Shown piece after piece: positions 27,197 to 35,665 of a stretch of 64,000 bases of DNA. Location of the stretch: assembly GCA_965222125.1 (NCBI GenBank), contig CBDCTC010000003.1:62001-126000 (forward strand). Direction: 5' to 3'. A program made the translations under genes and the position numbers. Below the pieces are notes generated by a model. That model was given only the letters and a program-made list of their open reading frames with translations, did no database searches and was not told the origin of the DNA. The first letter of the stretch is position 1. Every line of letters begins with the position of its first letter. Source of the stretch: CAZENU01 sp965222125. Its GTDB lineage: Bacteria; Chloroflexota; Dehalococcoidia; Lucifugimonadales; CAZENU01.

Positions 27197-27794
27197 TTCA
27201 GTATCAGCGGCTTAGCTCGAAGGGCCCTTGAATTCCGATACGGTGAAGGATAACAAAGCCGCCGCTTTGGTGGGCGCGTCACGGTTGTCAGGCGGGAACG
27301 GAGGCAGGCTCTCGCCGCCGTGTCTTTCGTCTGGCGCTTATCCCGTCGGCCTGCTCTCCGGAACAGCTCAGACCTGAGTGGCCGACACAACCCTTCACCC
27401 CCGAGTAGCGCCGGTGCTTCACCGGCGCGTATCGAAGGACGCACACAACCTTCCGGCCAACGGTGGGCCCCCCAACCTTTAAGTTGACACACCCCTTCGT
27501 CATGCCCGCGAAGACGGGCATCCAAGTGTCTGGAGGGACATTCGTCCCCTCAACTCTGAACAGAGTTACCTTTCTCCAGGAGCCTCGATGTCCGCAGCCG
27601 AAACCCCCAGGCGACCAGGAGGGTGTCCCGGCAACATCCACATCCACCACGAGGAGGAAGTACGATACGACGGACAGAATCGGGCTGCCCGGCAGACCTG
27701 CGGCGATGCCAGATGAAATCCGCTGGCGTGGTTGCGTCGTATATATGGTGAGACCCGCGTTGCGTCAGGCCGTCGATCGAAGGGGTGACCGGCT
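27197..27794. other. Repeat-rich gap
   Basis: A 598-base stretch without a supported gene. It contains repeat family II copy c (27361-27450) and a second palindromic piece at 27497-27568 (CATGCCCGCGAAGACGGGCATC hairpin, then CAACTCTGAACAGAGTTAC), which matches the left part of repeat IV copy b inverted. The remaining 220 bases upstream of the lipoprotein pseudogene show nothing recognisable. Confidence 0.6.
27361..27450 (+). repeat. Palindromic repeat family II, copy c
   Basis: CACAACCCTTCACCCCCGAG, then TAGCGCCGGTG and CACCGGCGCGTATCGAAG, form the same hairpin as copies a and b. Compensating changes are visible: the stem reads GCGCCGGT/ACCGGCGC here and GCGCCGAT/ATCGGCGC elsewhere. Confidence 0.75.
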
Positions 27795-28940
27795 GTGAAT
27801 CCGACATTCCGAAGCGCTACCTTGACGATGCTGCTTCTCGTGGCTGCTGCGTGGACGGCCGGCTGCGACAGGCCGGCCGAGCCTACTCCTCAAGCCGGCA
27901 CGGAGTCGACCACAGCGATCACGTCCACCGTTGCGCCGTCGCCCACCGTGGTGCCTACCATCACGCCTATCCCGTCACCCACCAGAGTGCCTGCCGCCAC
28001 GCCTACCCCGTCACCCACCAGAGTACCTGCCGCCACGCCTACCCCGTCACCCACCCTAGTGCCGTCTCCCACGCCATCGTCGTGGAGTCCGGGGCCGATT
28101 GGGATGCACCCATCTTTCCCGTGTGGTCACGCATGAAGTCCATACGGGGGAGGAATCCACGGGCAATTCCTCCATTGGACCAGGGACAACTCCGGAGTGG
28201 TATTCAACGTCGCATACGTGGTCGGATACGAGCATGACGTCGGGATCTTGGGCGCCACCTACGGTCCGTACGCAATCTGGGCCGTGGACGCTAATGGTGC
28301 CGCGGCACGGACGATCGCAGTCGTGGACCCTGACCCCGATCAAGAGCTCTCTCCGGGACACGGTCAGTACGGGTTCTACGCGGATGTCTCGCCCGACGGC
28401 TCTCGCATCGTGTACTCCACCTGCAAGTACACGGCCTTCGACCATGACACGGTCGGCTGGAGATACAACCTGGGCTATGAGCTTGCCGCCGTGAACGTCG
28501 ACGGCAGCGACCGTCAGCGGTTGACCGACAACGTGCATTTCGAGAACTACCCGGTGTGGTCGCCCGACGGGACCCGGATCGCCTTCATTGCGCATAATGA
28601 CTACAGGTTTATGGAAGACGACCCCTACGGTTGGCCGCGATCGGAACACTACAATACCTACAATTCCGAGATATTCACGAGGGCCGCCGATGGAACGGAC
28701 GAGAAGGTGGTCCCCGATACCAAGGGGGTCGGTCTGTACCCGCCGGTGTGGTCGCCTGACGGCGAACGCCGGGCGTTCACAGCGCACGAAGGCCAACGGG
28801 CAAGATACTTCCATAGTGAGCCGCTGGAGCGCATCCTCTACACGGTACGGCTCGATGGGTCGGAACTGAGCAGAATAGGGAAGGCCACGACCCTGCCGAC
28901 GTGGTCCCCATACGGCGAGTCCGAGACTGCCAGGTGCTGA
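27795..28940 (+). pseudogene. Lipoprotein with PD40/WD40-like repeats, broken by an in-frame stop
   Basis: The first 113 codons encode a lipoprotein signal (MLLLVAAAWTAGC) and a Thr-Pro-Ser stalk made of near-identical 12-residue units (PSPTRVPAATPT), then a TGA at 28134-28136. The same reading frame continues with HGQFLHWTRDNSG and TolB-like beta-propeller units: DVSPDGSRIVYST, PVWSPDGTRIAFIA, PVWSPDGERRAFTA, ending at 28940. An intact ancestor would be a surface-anchored propeller of about 380 residues. The bases just before the stop read poorly, so more than one lesion may exist. Confidence 0.7.
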
Positions 28941-28999
28941 TCCGGTTGCGGAATGCGTTCGGTCCGCTTGCGGCATGGACAACGGATAGGCCCATAGCG

Positions 29000-29360
29000 A
29001 AGTGGCCGGGGTTGTCGTAGGGGCAATCCGCCACGCGTGCGGGAACTGTCGCTCCGGCACAACATTGTGACAGGCACGATACCGCCGGATATCGGCAGGC
29101 TGACGATGCCGGAGTTGTTGGAACTCAACAACAACAGTCTGCTGGTCGGTCCGATACCGCCGGAGTTGGGCAATCTGACTATGCTGAGGGTCCTGACGTT
29201 AGACAACAACAACCTGAGCGGTCCGATACCGGCGGAGCTGGGCGATATGAGAGGCCTGGGGAGACTGGGGCTACAGGCGAACGACCTGACCGGCTGCGTG
29301 CCTGTCGAGCTGCGGGATCTGTGGGTAGAAGCGAGTGGGCTGGAGCGATGCAAGCCATGA
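29000..29360 (+). pseudogene. Leucine-rich-repeat protein fragment
   Basis: Four repeats of the plant-type LRR pattern L-x-L-x-x-N-x-L-x-G-x-IPxxLG are visible: LSLRHNIVTGTIPPDIGRLT, LLELNNNSLLVGPIPPELG, VLTLDNNNLSGPIPAELG, LGLQANDLTGCVPVELR. A natural C terminus follows (LERCKP). There is no signal peptide, no N-terminal cap and no convincing start; GTG at 29037 is the first start codon. It is probably the tail of a larger exported LRR protein whose front was lost. Confidence 0.65.
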
Positions 29361-29374
29361 GGCGGGGAGGGATC

Positions 29375-29632
29375 GTGAGCTCAGACGCCGTGACATGGAG
29401 ACCGCTGCTGGGGTTGGGTGTGCTGGCGTTGCTCGTCGCGATACAGGGCTGTGGCGGCGACAAGCAGGTCGACGCCGTGGCGCCCGAGGAGGTGGCGGCC
29501 CAGGTCAGCCCATCGTCGGCTGTCTCTCAGGACGACGCCTTCTCCCTTCCGGCTGCGGCCCCGCCGGCCGCCCAGTCGCGGGCTCCGCTGCTGCACGGAA
29601 GTTCGGAGTTGCTTTCGGGGAGCCCTCCGTAG
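29375..29632 (+). CDS. Small lipoprotein, possibly truncated
   Basis: From the GTG at 29375, with GGGAGGG 5 bases upstream, 85 codons encode a signal segment with lipobox (LLVAIQGCGG) and a low-complexity Ala/Pro/Ser stretch, ending abruptly in SSELLSGSPP. No globular domain is present, so it may be the remaining front of a longer lipoprotein or simply a small one. It converges on the nitrile hydratase operon. Confidence 0.45.
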   Translation: MSSDAVTWRPLLGLGVLALLVAIQGCGGDKQVDAVAPEEVAAQVSPSSAVSQDDAFSLPAAAPPAAQSRAPLLHGSSELLSGSPP

Positions 29633-29682
29633 TCAGTCGGATCCCGAATCGTGGACGTGGAGCGCCATATCGGGCATGTCGA

Positions 29683-30018
29683 TCACTCGTCGTCGGGCCC
29701 GGCCGCGGCGTAGGCCGCGGTCCTCGCGTCCAGCTCGGCCGACGTGACGAGCCCGCGGTCCAGGGACAGCCGCTCCAGGGCCCTGAGCCAGCGCTGATAG
29801 TAGCCGGTCCGTTCTTCGTGTTGCTCGTCGGAAGCGGTCTCCTCGACGAGCCTGTCGCGGAAGTCGGCCCAGTCGTAGACGCCGCGCTCGTTCATGGCGA
29901 CGGCCAGGCCAAAGGCCCGGCCCTCCCACGGCTCCTCGAAGACGAGCTCGCCGTTCCTCCTAGGGAGCGCCTCGTCTCCCGTCATGTCGGATATCCCGGG
30001 GGCGGGCGGTCTACTCAT
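29683..30018 (-). CDS. Nitrile hydratase accessory (activator) protein
   Basis: A 111-residue protein resembling the small activator/P14K proteins and the N-terminal half of nitrile hydratase beta subunits: EEPWEGRAFGLAVAMNERGVYDW, then GYYQRWLRALERLSLDRGLV. Such proteins deliver cobalt or swap alpha subunits during enzyme maturation. It overlaps the end of the alpha subunit gene by 8 bases and is the last gene of a beta-alpha-activator operon. Confidence 0.85.
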   Translation of the reverse strand: MSRPPAPGISDMTGDEALPRRNGELVFEEPWEGRAFGLAVAMNERGVYDWADFRDRLVEETASDEQHEERTGYYQRWLRALERLSLDRGLVTSAELDARTAAYAAAGPDDE

Positions 30019-30664
30019 CGTCGTCTCCCGGACCGGCCGCCTGCTCGATGGCGGATGCGTGCCTCGCGACGCCCACGCCGATCATCGAGTCGCGCGTGAC
30101 AAGCTCGGCCAGATTCTCCTCCGGCAGACCGCTCGTGCCGTCGGGACGCTCCGGCAGCACCATGTAGCGTATGGCCGCGGTGCTGTCCCACACCCGGACC
30201 TCCTTCGACTCGCCGACCTCCAGTCCGAACTCCCTCAGCACCGCGCGCGGCTCGAGTACGGCGCGCGACCGGTAGGCGGGGTCCTTGTACCAGGTCGGGG
30301 GAAGGCCGAGCACGGGCCACGGGTAGCACGAGCAGAGCGTGCACACGACGACGTTGTGCACGTCGGGCGTGCTCTCCAGCACCACGATCTCGGCGCCTTC
30401 CGCGCCGCCGATGCCAAGCTCGGCGATCGCCTCTGTGCCGTTCTCCAGCAGGCGCCGCTTGTAGTCGCGATCGACCCAAGCCCTGGCCACGACCCTGGCG
30501 CCGTTCAGGGGGCCGATGTCCTTCTCGTACGTGCGCACGATCTCGTCGACGGCGTCGGTGGTCACGAGGCCCTTCTCGACGAGAAGCGACTCCAGCGCCC
30601 TCGCCCGCAGGGCGGCGTACGGCTCCGGCTCGGGATGGTGGTCGCCGTCATGGTCTCCGCTCAT
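30011..30664 (-). CDS. nthA: Nitrile hydratase alpha subunit, cobalt type
   Basis: Hydrates nitriles to amides. The metal site VCTLCSCYPWPVLGLPP carries the C-x-x-C-S-C claw in which the two later cysteines are oxidised; Thr in the second position (VCTLCSC) marks the non-corrin cobalt type, whereas iron enzymes have Ser. The ATG at 30664 (MSGDHDGDHHPEPEPY) is preferred over the longer frame because GGGAG lies 6 bases upstream and family members start there. The His-rich N terminus is common in cobalt enzymes. It overlaps the beta gene by four bases (ATGA). Thiocyanate hydrolase gamma is a related alternative. Confidence 0.92.
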   Translation of the reverse strand: MSGDHDGDHHPEPEPYAALRARALESLLVEKGLVTTDAVDEIVRTYEKDIGPLNGARVVARAWVDRDYKRRLLENGTEAIAELGIGGAEGAEIVVLESTPDVHNVVVCTLCSCYPWPVLGLPPTWYKDPAYRSRAVLEPRAVLREFGLEVGESKEVRVWDSTAAIRYMVLPERPDGTSGLPEENLAELVTRDSMIGVGVARHASAIEQAAGPGDDDE

Positions 30665-31302
30665 GTTTCGCTCCCTTCCATTCCGGTTGCGCCGATCGGA
30701 TCGAGATAGCCTTCCCACATGTCGACGTACAGGGTCGTGCCCGGTTCCGCCGACGCTCCCCACAGCTCGCGCCCCTCGAACCGGACGCTGTAGAGCTGCT
30801 GCGCCGGAGCGTCCTCGTCGCCCGGCGTGTCGTCCGGGAAGTCGTAGGCGGCATAGACCGTCTCCACCGTCCCGCGCTTGCCCTGCGCGTATGCGGGCAG
30901 CCGCGTATGCCCGCCGTGCTCCATTCGGCGGGCTCGCACCCTGTCTCCCACCGCGAACGCGGGAGGCCGCGGCGGCTCCCTGCGGACCTGGCGCTGCCGG
31001 TACTTTCCGGCCCGGACAAGTTCGGTAAGCTCGGGGTCGACTACCCGGGTCGGACGCGCTTCAGGATTGTCGCGAAAGTACCTGGTCCTCGCCTCCACCT
31101 CCTCCGCGCTCAACACGTCTTGCTCGATGAGCCCGCGCTCCAGCGCCGCCATCAACCGGCGGTAGTAGCCGGACAGGTACTCGTCCGGGTCGAGGCTCTC
31201 CAGGGTACGACGCGAGAAGGCTCCCTTGACCGAGAACACGAGCCCGAACACCCGGCTCTCCCACTCGTGATGGAAGACCGGCTCGTCCCGCTCGGGCTCC
31301 AC
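30661..31302 (-). CDS. nthB: Nitrile hydratase beta subunit
   Basis: The partner subunit that forms the substrate channel. Visible blocks are DEPVFHHEWESRVFGL, YYRRLMAALERGLIE, FAVGDRVRARRMEHGGHTRLPAYAQG and the terminal LYVDMWEGYLDP. The listed GTG start is too late: the codons upstream to 31347 read GGVHDRGGAPGYGPV in frame, matching the conserved N terminus of the family, where the initiator Met position is taken by ACG (31345-31347). GGGAG lies nearby at about 31360. First gene of the operon beta-alpha-activator. Confidence 0.9.
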   Translation of the reverse strand: MEPERDEPVFHHEWESRVFGLVFSVKGAFSRRTLESLDPDEYLSGYYRRLMAALERGLIEQDVLSAEEVEARTRYFRDNPEARPTRVVDPELTELVRAGKYRQRQVRREPPRPPAFAVGDRVRARRMEHGGHTRLPAYAQGKRGTVETVYAAYDFPDDTPGDEDAPAQQLYSVRFEGRELWGASAEPGTTLYVDMWEGYLDPIGATGMEGSET

Positions 31303-31347
31303 GGGCCCGTAGCCCGGCGCCCCGCCCCTGTCATGTACGCCACCCGT

Positions 31348-31660
31348 TGCGATCAGTCTGCTCCCGCTTGGTCTCGAGCTATCTCCGCGCCGCAGGCCCC
31401 GTCCTTGCGGCTCGCCCCATTCTACCCCGTCGGTGGCTCAATCCGGACCTCCCGGGCGCTCCCTGTTCTACATCATGACGGCCAGGGCGAATCGGAGCAA
31501 CTCACGGCCTCCTCGCCGGTCATCTTGGACCGCGGTACGAAGTCTGTCGAGCCTGGCAACCCATGAGTCCCACTGCATTTTGGGCTTCGGCTTGCGAAGC
31601 ACAGCGATTCAGTCTGCTATGATTCGCGGAACAAGACCAACTTTAGGAGCAAGATAAGTC
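31348..31660. other. Gene-free stretch upstream of nitrile hydratase
   Basis: About 310 bases between divergent genes. It must hold promoters for the nitrile hydratase operon and the small plus-strand gene, but no clear -35/-10 pair, hairpin or shared repeat was recognised. Confidence 0.4.
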
Positions 31661-31969
31661 GTGCCAACACTAGAGATCGTCTCGCTACAGGACGCGAAGC
31701 GCGAGTTGTCCCTGACCGGAAAGCGCGGCGCGCTGATGCGCCAGTACATAGACTACATCAACCAGCTCGCGGACGGGGGGGCCGGCAAGCTCACCCCGGA
31801 CGAGGGTGAGACCACGGCCGCCGTTCGTCGACGCCTGGGTGCGGCGGCGGAGCTGCTGGGCAAGAAACTCGTCGTCAACCGGCAGGGCAACACCGTCTTC
31901 TTCTGGGAAGAGGGCGACGAGCCGGCGACTCGGCGACGGGGTCGGCGCAAGAAGTCCGAGACCGAGTAG
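31661..31969 (+). CDS. Hypothetical 102-residue protein
   Basis: Not recognised. GTG start with AGGAG about 12 bases upstream. The sequence has an amphipathic helical N-terminal half (DAKRELSLTGKRGALMRQYIDYINQLADG), a middle segment ETTAAVRRRLGAAAELLGKKLVVNR, then a short beta-like TVFFWEE and a strongly basic tail (RRRGRRKKSE). The composition suggests a small nucleic-acid-binding protein, but this is inference only. It stands alone, upstream of an IS1182-like element. Confidence 0.6.
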   Translation: MPTLEIVSLQDAKRELSLTGKRGALMRQYIDYINQLADGGAGKLTPDEGETTAAVRRRLGAAAELLGKKLVVNRQGNTVFFWEEGDEPATRRRGRRKKSETE

Positions 31970-32116
31970 CGGAGCTGGGGTTACCTAGCCCCGTCGCGTA
32001 GTCGGGACCGCGCTCGGTCCGCTTCCGGCCGCACCGGGGGTGCTGGGCAGAGGCCAGAAGGCGTAGTCCGTCTCCCAGATATGGAGTGTCGCGCCCTGAG
32101 CAGTTTGCCATGGCGG

Positions 32117-34138
32117 GCCAAAGTTGATTTCCTCGTAACAAGGGGCTTTCGGGTTGGTACTGGGGAGTGAGGACGGTTTAGGTGTGGAGGGGTTGGATGT
32201 TCCGGTTGGGGCTTGTGTAGTGGCCGATGAGGTCGTTGTGGTGCGACCAACGCCGTCCGGGAAGAGATTACCGGGTTGGCAGCGTCACCCGCAAGGTCAT
32301 GCAGCGGCGGGGACAGTGGCCAGGGCAGCCGGCCGGGCCAACGTCTCGTCCATCTCGATCAGTCGTGCCCCGACCATCCGCTTGACGTTGCATGCCAGGG
32401 CCTTGAGGTAGACGGCGAGCCGTACCCTCTCGCCGCCACGTACCCGTAAGCGGCCAAGACCATGGCGCCGTTTCATCTCCGAGTTCGTCCCCTCTATCCC
32501 CGCACGCAGCCCGTACCGTTTGCGCCACTGTCCGTCTGACTCTGCCGCACGCCTCCGTGCGATGTTCATCCTCGCCAGGTCCGCACTCAGCACGTAGGCT
32601 CCACCCCGTGACCACTCTCCCCCAAGCTCAGGGCGACTGCGCCACCTCACAGGACACCGGGCACGCAGCGCGCAGGGCTCACACACCGCCCGGGCGAAGT
32701 GTATCTCCACCCGCTCAGGCGCATCCTCATCCTCGTACTCCGCCACCGCCCCATGTCCCGCGGGACACACCGCACTCCTCGTCGCCATAACGTCGATGTC
32801 AAAGTCAGCAGCAGTCAGTCTGACCGGCTCATCACCACCTCCGTCGGGTTCCTTGTGCGACCGGCCACCGACCGGGCTCACCAGCTCCGTACCCCTGCGC
32901 TCCGCCTCCCATCCGTTCCGGCCAGAACCATACGACGTGTCCGCCCACAGCTCCGAAGGACCTATCCCCCGTTCACTCAACTCGTCGATCACCCGCGTCG
33001 TCACCACAGAGTCGCTGCCGCTCGATGGCGTGACCTCCACATGCGTGATCATCTGAACGGCGTTGTCGCTCTCACACGTCTCGGCCACCTGCACCTCGTA
33101 TCCCTTCCCCTTGTGTCCGCTGTAGGTCACCGCAGGGTCGTGCGGTGTCTGCAGCGAGTCCGACCGCACATCCCTCGGCTCCCTCAGCGCTATCGGCACC
33201 TTCCCCTCTGCCGCATCGTCGTCATCCGCTCCGGGACGACCGTCCCTGTGACGACCCACGTGGCACTGCTCGCGCAACAGCCGCTCCAACAGCCCGTACT
33301 CGTCCATCTGCGCCACCGCCGTCCCGCGGAACCGATCGACCAGCCGGTACACGTCGCGCGCGCACACCGACAGCCGGCGACGCCCCTCTTCCGAACGCGC
33401 GTCCTCGTATCGGGTTGCTTCTGCGGTCTCCTTCAGGTACCGCTGGGCCAGACTATCCCCAATCCCTTCTCCCAAGCCAGGGTGCTCACGGCTCACCGCC
33501 AGCAGAAACACCCGGATCGTCTCGCAGAACAGCCCCAACCGCGTCAACACCGCGATGTTGCTCATGATGTGCGTAGAGTCAACGCGCTGCTTGCCTGTAC
33601 GAAGACCCAGAGCCTCGATCATCCGGTCCGTCGTCTCGCAGAACGCCAACCGCCCCCCGTCGTGCTCCATCAACCGCACGCGGAAGTTGTGCAGCGTCTT
33701 TTGCGCAAGGTGTGCCTCCTCCATCTCCAACCCCAGCGCGTGATGCCACAGCAGGTTGAACTCCAACTCCTCCAGGGCCTCGATGTCCGTCAGATCGAAC
33801 ATCTCCTTGAGCACCAGCACCCCGAGCACCGTCTGCACCGCGCGGTTGGGCCTGCCCATGTCCGCGCTGTACATCGCAGCGAACCGCTCCTCGTCTATCA
33901 GCGGCAGAGCCTCCTTCCGAAACACCTGCGCCCAACTCCTCCGCATCAGCCTTGCCTTCCTCGGCGTGATCAGAAACTCCGACTGCCATAAGCTCTCTTG
34001 AGGCTCTCTCGTTCGAAACATCGACTGCCTACTCCTGCTCCTGCTCCTGAGTCTTCTCTCCTCCACCTTCTCCAGGACCTATTATCTTCAATCCCACAAC
34101 CCTCAACCACGACTTTTTACGACAGAATCAAAGTTGGC
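32117..34138 (-). mobile_element. IS1182-like insertion sequence
   Basis: About 2.0 kb around one transposase gene. The left end reads GCCAAAGTTGATTTC and the right end, inverted, GCCAACTTTGATTCT; similarity continues to TCGTAA. These are imperfect terminal repeats. No target duplication was found, so the exact ends are uncertain by a base or two. Confidence 0.7.
32297..34021 (-). CDS. IS1182-like DDE transposase
   Basis: A 574-residue transposase from the ATG at 34021 (MFRTREPQES), with AGGAG upstream; a GTG at 34066 is the alternative. N-terminal DUF772-type block MYSADMGRPNRAVQTVLGVLVLKEM, then QRVDSTHIMSNIAVL (Asp), AVTYSGHKGKGYEVQVAETCE, LWADTSYGSG (Asp) and GLRAGIEGTNSEMKRRHGLG (Glu). 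A cysteine cluster CEPCALRARCPVRW is inserted before the last catalytic residue, as in the longer members. The gene looks intact. Confidence 0.85.
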   Translation of the reverse strand: MFRTREPQESLWQSEFLITPRKARLMRRSWAQVFRKEALPLIDEERFAAMYSADMGRPNRAVQTVLGVLVLKEMFDLTDIEALEELEFNLLWHHALGLEMEEAHLAQKTLHNFRVRLMEHDGGRLAFCETTDRMIEALGLRTGKQRVDSTHIMSNIAVLTRLGLFCETIRVFLLAVSREHPGLGEGIGDSLAQRYLKETAEATRYEDARSEEGRRRLSVCARDVYRLVDRFRGTAVAQMDEYGLLERLLREQCHVGRHRDGRPGADDDDAAEGKVPIALREPRDVRSDSLQTPHDPAVTYSGHKGKGYEVQVAETCESDNAVQMITHVEVTPSSGSDSVVTTRVIDELSERGIGPSELWADTSYGSGRNGWEAERRGTELVSPVGGRSHKEPDGGGDEPVRLTAADFDIDVMATRSAVCPAGHGAVAEYEDEDAPERVEIHFARAVCEPCALRARCPVRWRSRPELGGEWSRGGAYVLSADLARMNIARRRAAESDGQWRKRYGLRAGIEGTNSEMKRRHGLGRLRVRGGERVRLAVYLKALACNVKRMVGARLIEMDETLARPAALATVPAAA

Positions 34139-34287
34139 TGTAGACAGAACCATCTTCGAGATCAGGATGGGACTGTGAGCCTACCAACACCCTCGGCTCA
34201 CTGATCCGCGGTCAGCCCGGTGGCCAGGAATCCAGATCCCAAGGGCGGCAGGTACTGCTTCCTGTGCTGATGCAAGCATGGCGGACC

Positions 34288-35354
34288 CTATGCGAGAGCG
34301 AGTATCCTGGCCGGGTTGCCCACAGTTATCGCTCGAATCGCATTTTCCGAAAACCCCTTGCGTCGCATTTTGGGAACGATGTTCTCGAGAATGTGGCCGT
34401 AGCCGTGCCCGCCATATTTCACAAGCCGGTGTTTCGTGCAGATGTCCTGACCAATGACGATTCTGTCGGAATAGCCGGCGTCGGCGACGTGCTTTATTGA
34501 ATCCAGCCTCTGGGCGTCGCTGGGCATGTCGATTTCGGCCAGAGGATAGTACGACCCTCATTGCCGAACGGTCCCATTCAAGATAACAGCCTGACGCGAT
34601 AACAGCCTGACGCGGCAATGCTCTGAAGCGCGTCGAACTCGAACACGGTTCGATCCAGATGTCCCATAATCACCAGGGACATATCCGTGCCGCCGCTCGC
34701 CAGCAGTTCGAGGATCTCCAACGGCGCGTCCGGATGCCGCCCGGGATGGATCAGGATCGCCGCGCCCGTTTCTCTCTGGGCGATTGCCGACGCCGCCAGA
34801 GACTTGCACTCGTTCGGGGCCAGAGGCCATGTGCAACCGACCTCCCCGATCATGCCTGCTCTTGCGCCGCTGCTTTCAACGCCTTCAACGATGTCGCCGA
34901 CAATCTCCCGCGCCAAGTCCTCGACGCTTCGCTCATCCATGTCTTCTGGATGGACCGCTCCCACATAGAAGCCCGCGCCCATGATGACGTGGACGCCCGA
35001 TTCACGGGATATTCGGACCAGCTCATTCGGCTTGCGTCCGATGCAAGTCGTGGTCGCGTCCACAATTGCGCCGCCGCCGACTTCACTGTACTTCCTGACT
35101 TCCTCTATGGTTGTATCCAGGTCCATCAGCTCGAGGTTGGAGCGGTTGCTGTAGTAGTTGCGCCGTACCCATCCGAGGTTCTCCAGGGTTATGGGCGCAT
35201 CCGCCAGTTCCTGAGACGGCGAGTCCTGGGACGGACGGTACATGAAGGAGAAGTCGACGTAGAGGTGTTCATGGGTTGTGGTGGCACCCAGTTCCGAGGG
35301 AGGTACAGGGCCCAGCACGGTCTGGACCAGACCCCGATTCCGGCCTGATGGCAT
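34288..35354 (-). pseudogene. Phosphotriesterase-family hydrolase, inactivated
   Basis: Front part (MPSGRNRGLVQTVLGPVPP, TTTHEHLYVDF with the H-x-H metal site, ILIHPGRHPDAP, VIMGHLDRT) and back part (DSIKHVADAGYSDRIVIGQDICTKHRLVKYGGHG..ILENIVP, with the late metal-ligand Asp) belong to one phosphotriesterase/lactonase gene. They are separated by a 16-bp tandem duplication, GATAACAGCCTGACGC at 34582-34597 and 34598-34613, and by at least two further frame changes between 34530 and 34580, where LEWD and SYYPLAEID appear in different frames. The whole gene is otherwise present. Confidence 0.85.
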
Positions 35355-35431
35355 GGCGGGCGTTCCTTGTAGTATGGTGGGCCCCAAGCGTAGGACGACC
35401 GTTCATGGGCGCAAAACGGTGCCTGCAAACG

Positions 35432-35570
35432 TAACTGTTCAGACTCGAGGAGATGGACTCGGCCGCGGGACATCACCAACCATGAAAATGAGGCTGCACC
35501 GGTAGGGGCGGGTTTCAAACCCGCCCCTACGCCAAGTCGGCCATATTTTCAGAGAAAGTCTGAACAGTTA
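35432..35570 (+). mobile_element. MITE family I, copy 2 (intact)
   Basis: A 139-bp element with perfect 14-bp terminal inverted repeats (TAACTGTTCAGACT..AGTCTGAACAGTTA) and a perfect 10-bp target duplication, CCTGCAAACG at 35422-35431 and 35571-35580. The centre holds a perfect 14-bp palindrome with a one-base loop (35502-35530, GTAGGGGCGGGTTT arm). Non-coding. Homologous to the older copy at 5066-5207. Confidence 0.93.
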
Positions 35571-35665
35571 CCTGCAAACGCCCGAGGACGGGGGACATGG
35601 TGTCGATTGTGTTCCTGTAAATGGGCTTCACCGAAATAGTGCCGGACTAAGGGGAGGTTTCAGGC

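Noticed and set aside
27950..28070. Short tandem DNA repeats, considered as CRISPR
   Set aside because: They are in-frame 36-base units coding for Pro-Ser-Pro-Thr-Arg-Val-Pro stalk residues, with no spacer variation and no cas genes nearby.
32699..33991. 430-residue plus-strand frame opposite the IS1182-like transposase
   Set aside because: Antisense shadow of the transposase gene; His/Arg-rich without motifs.
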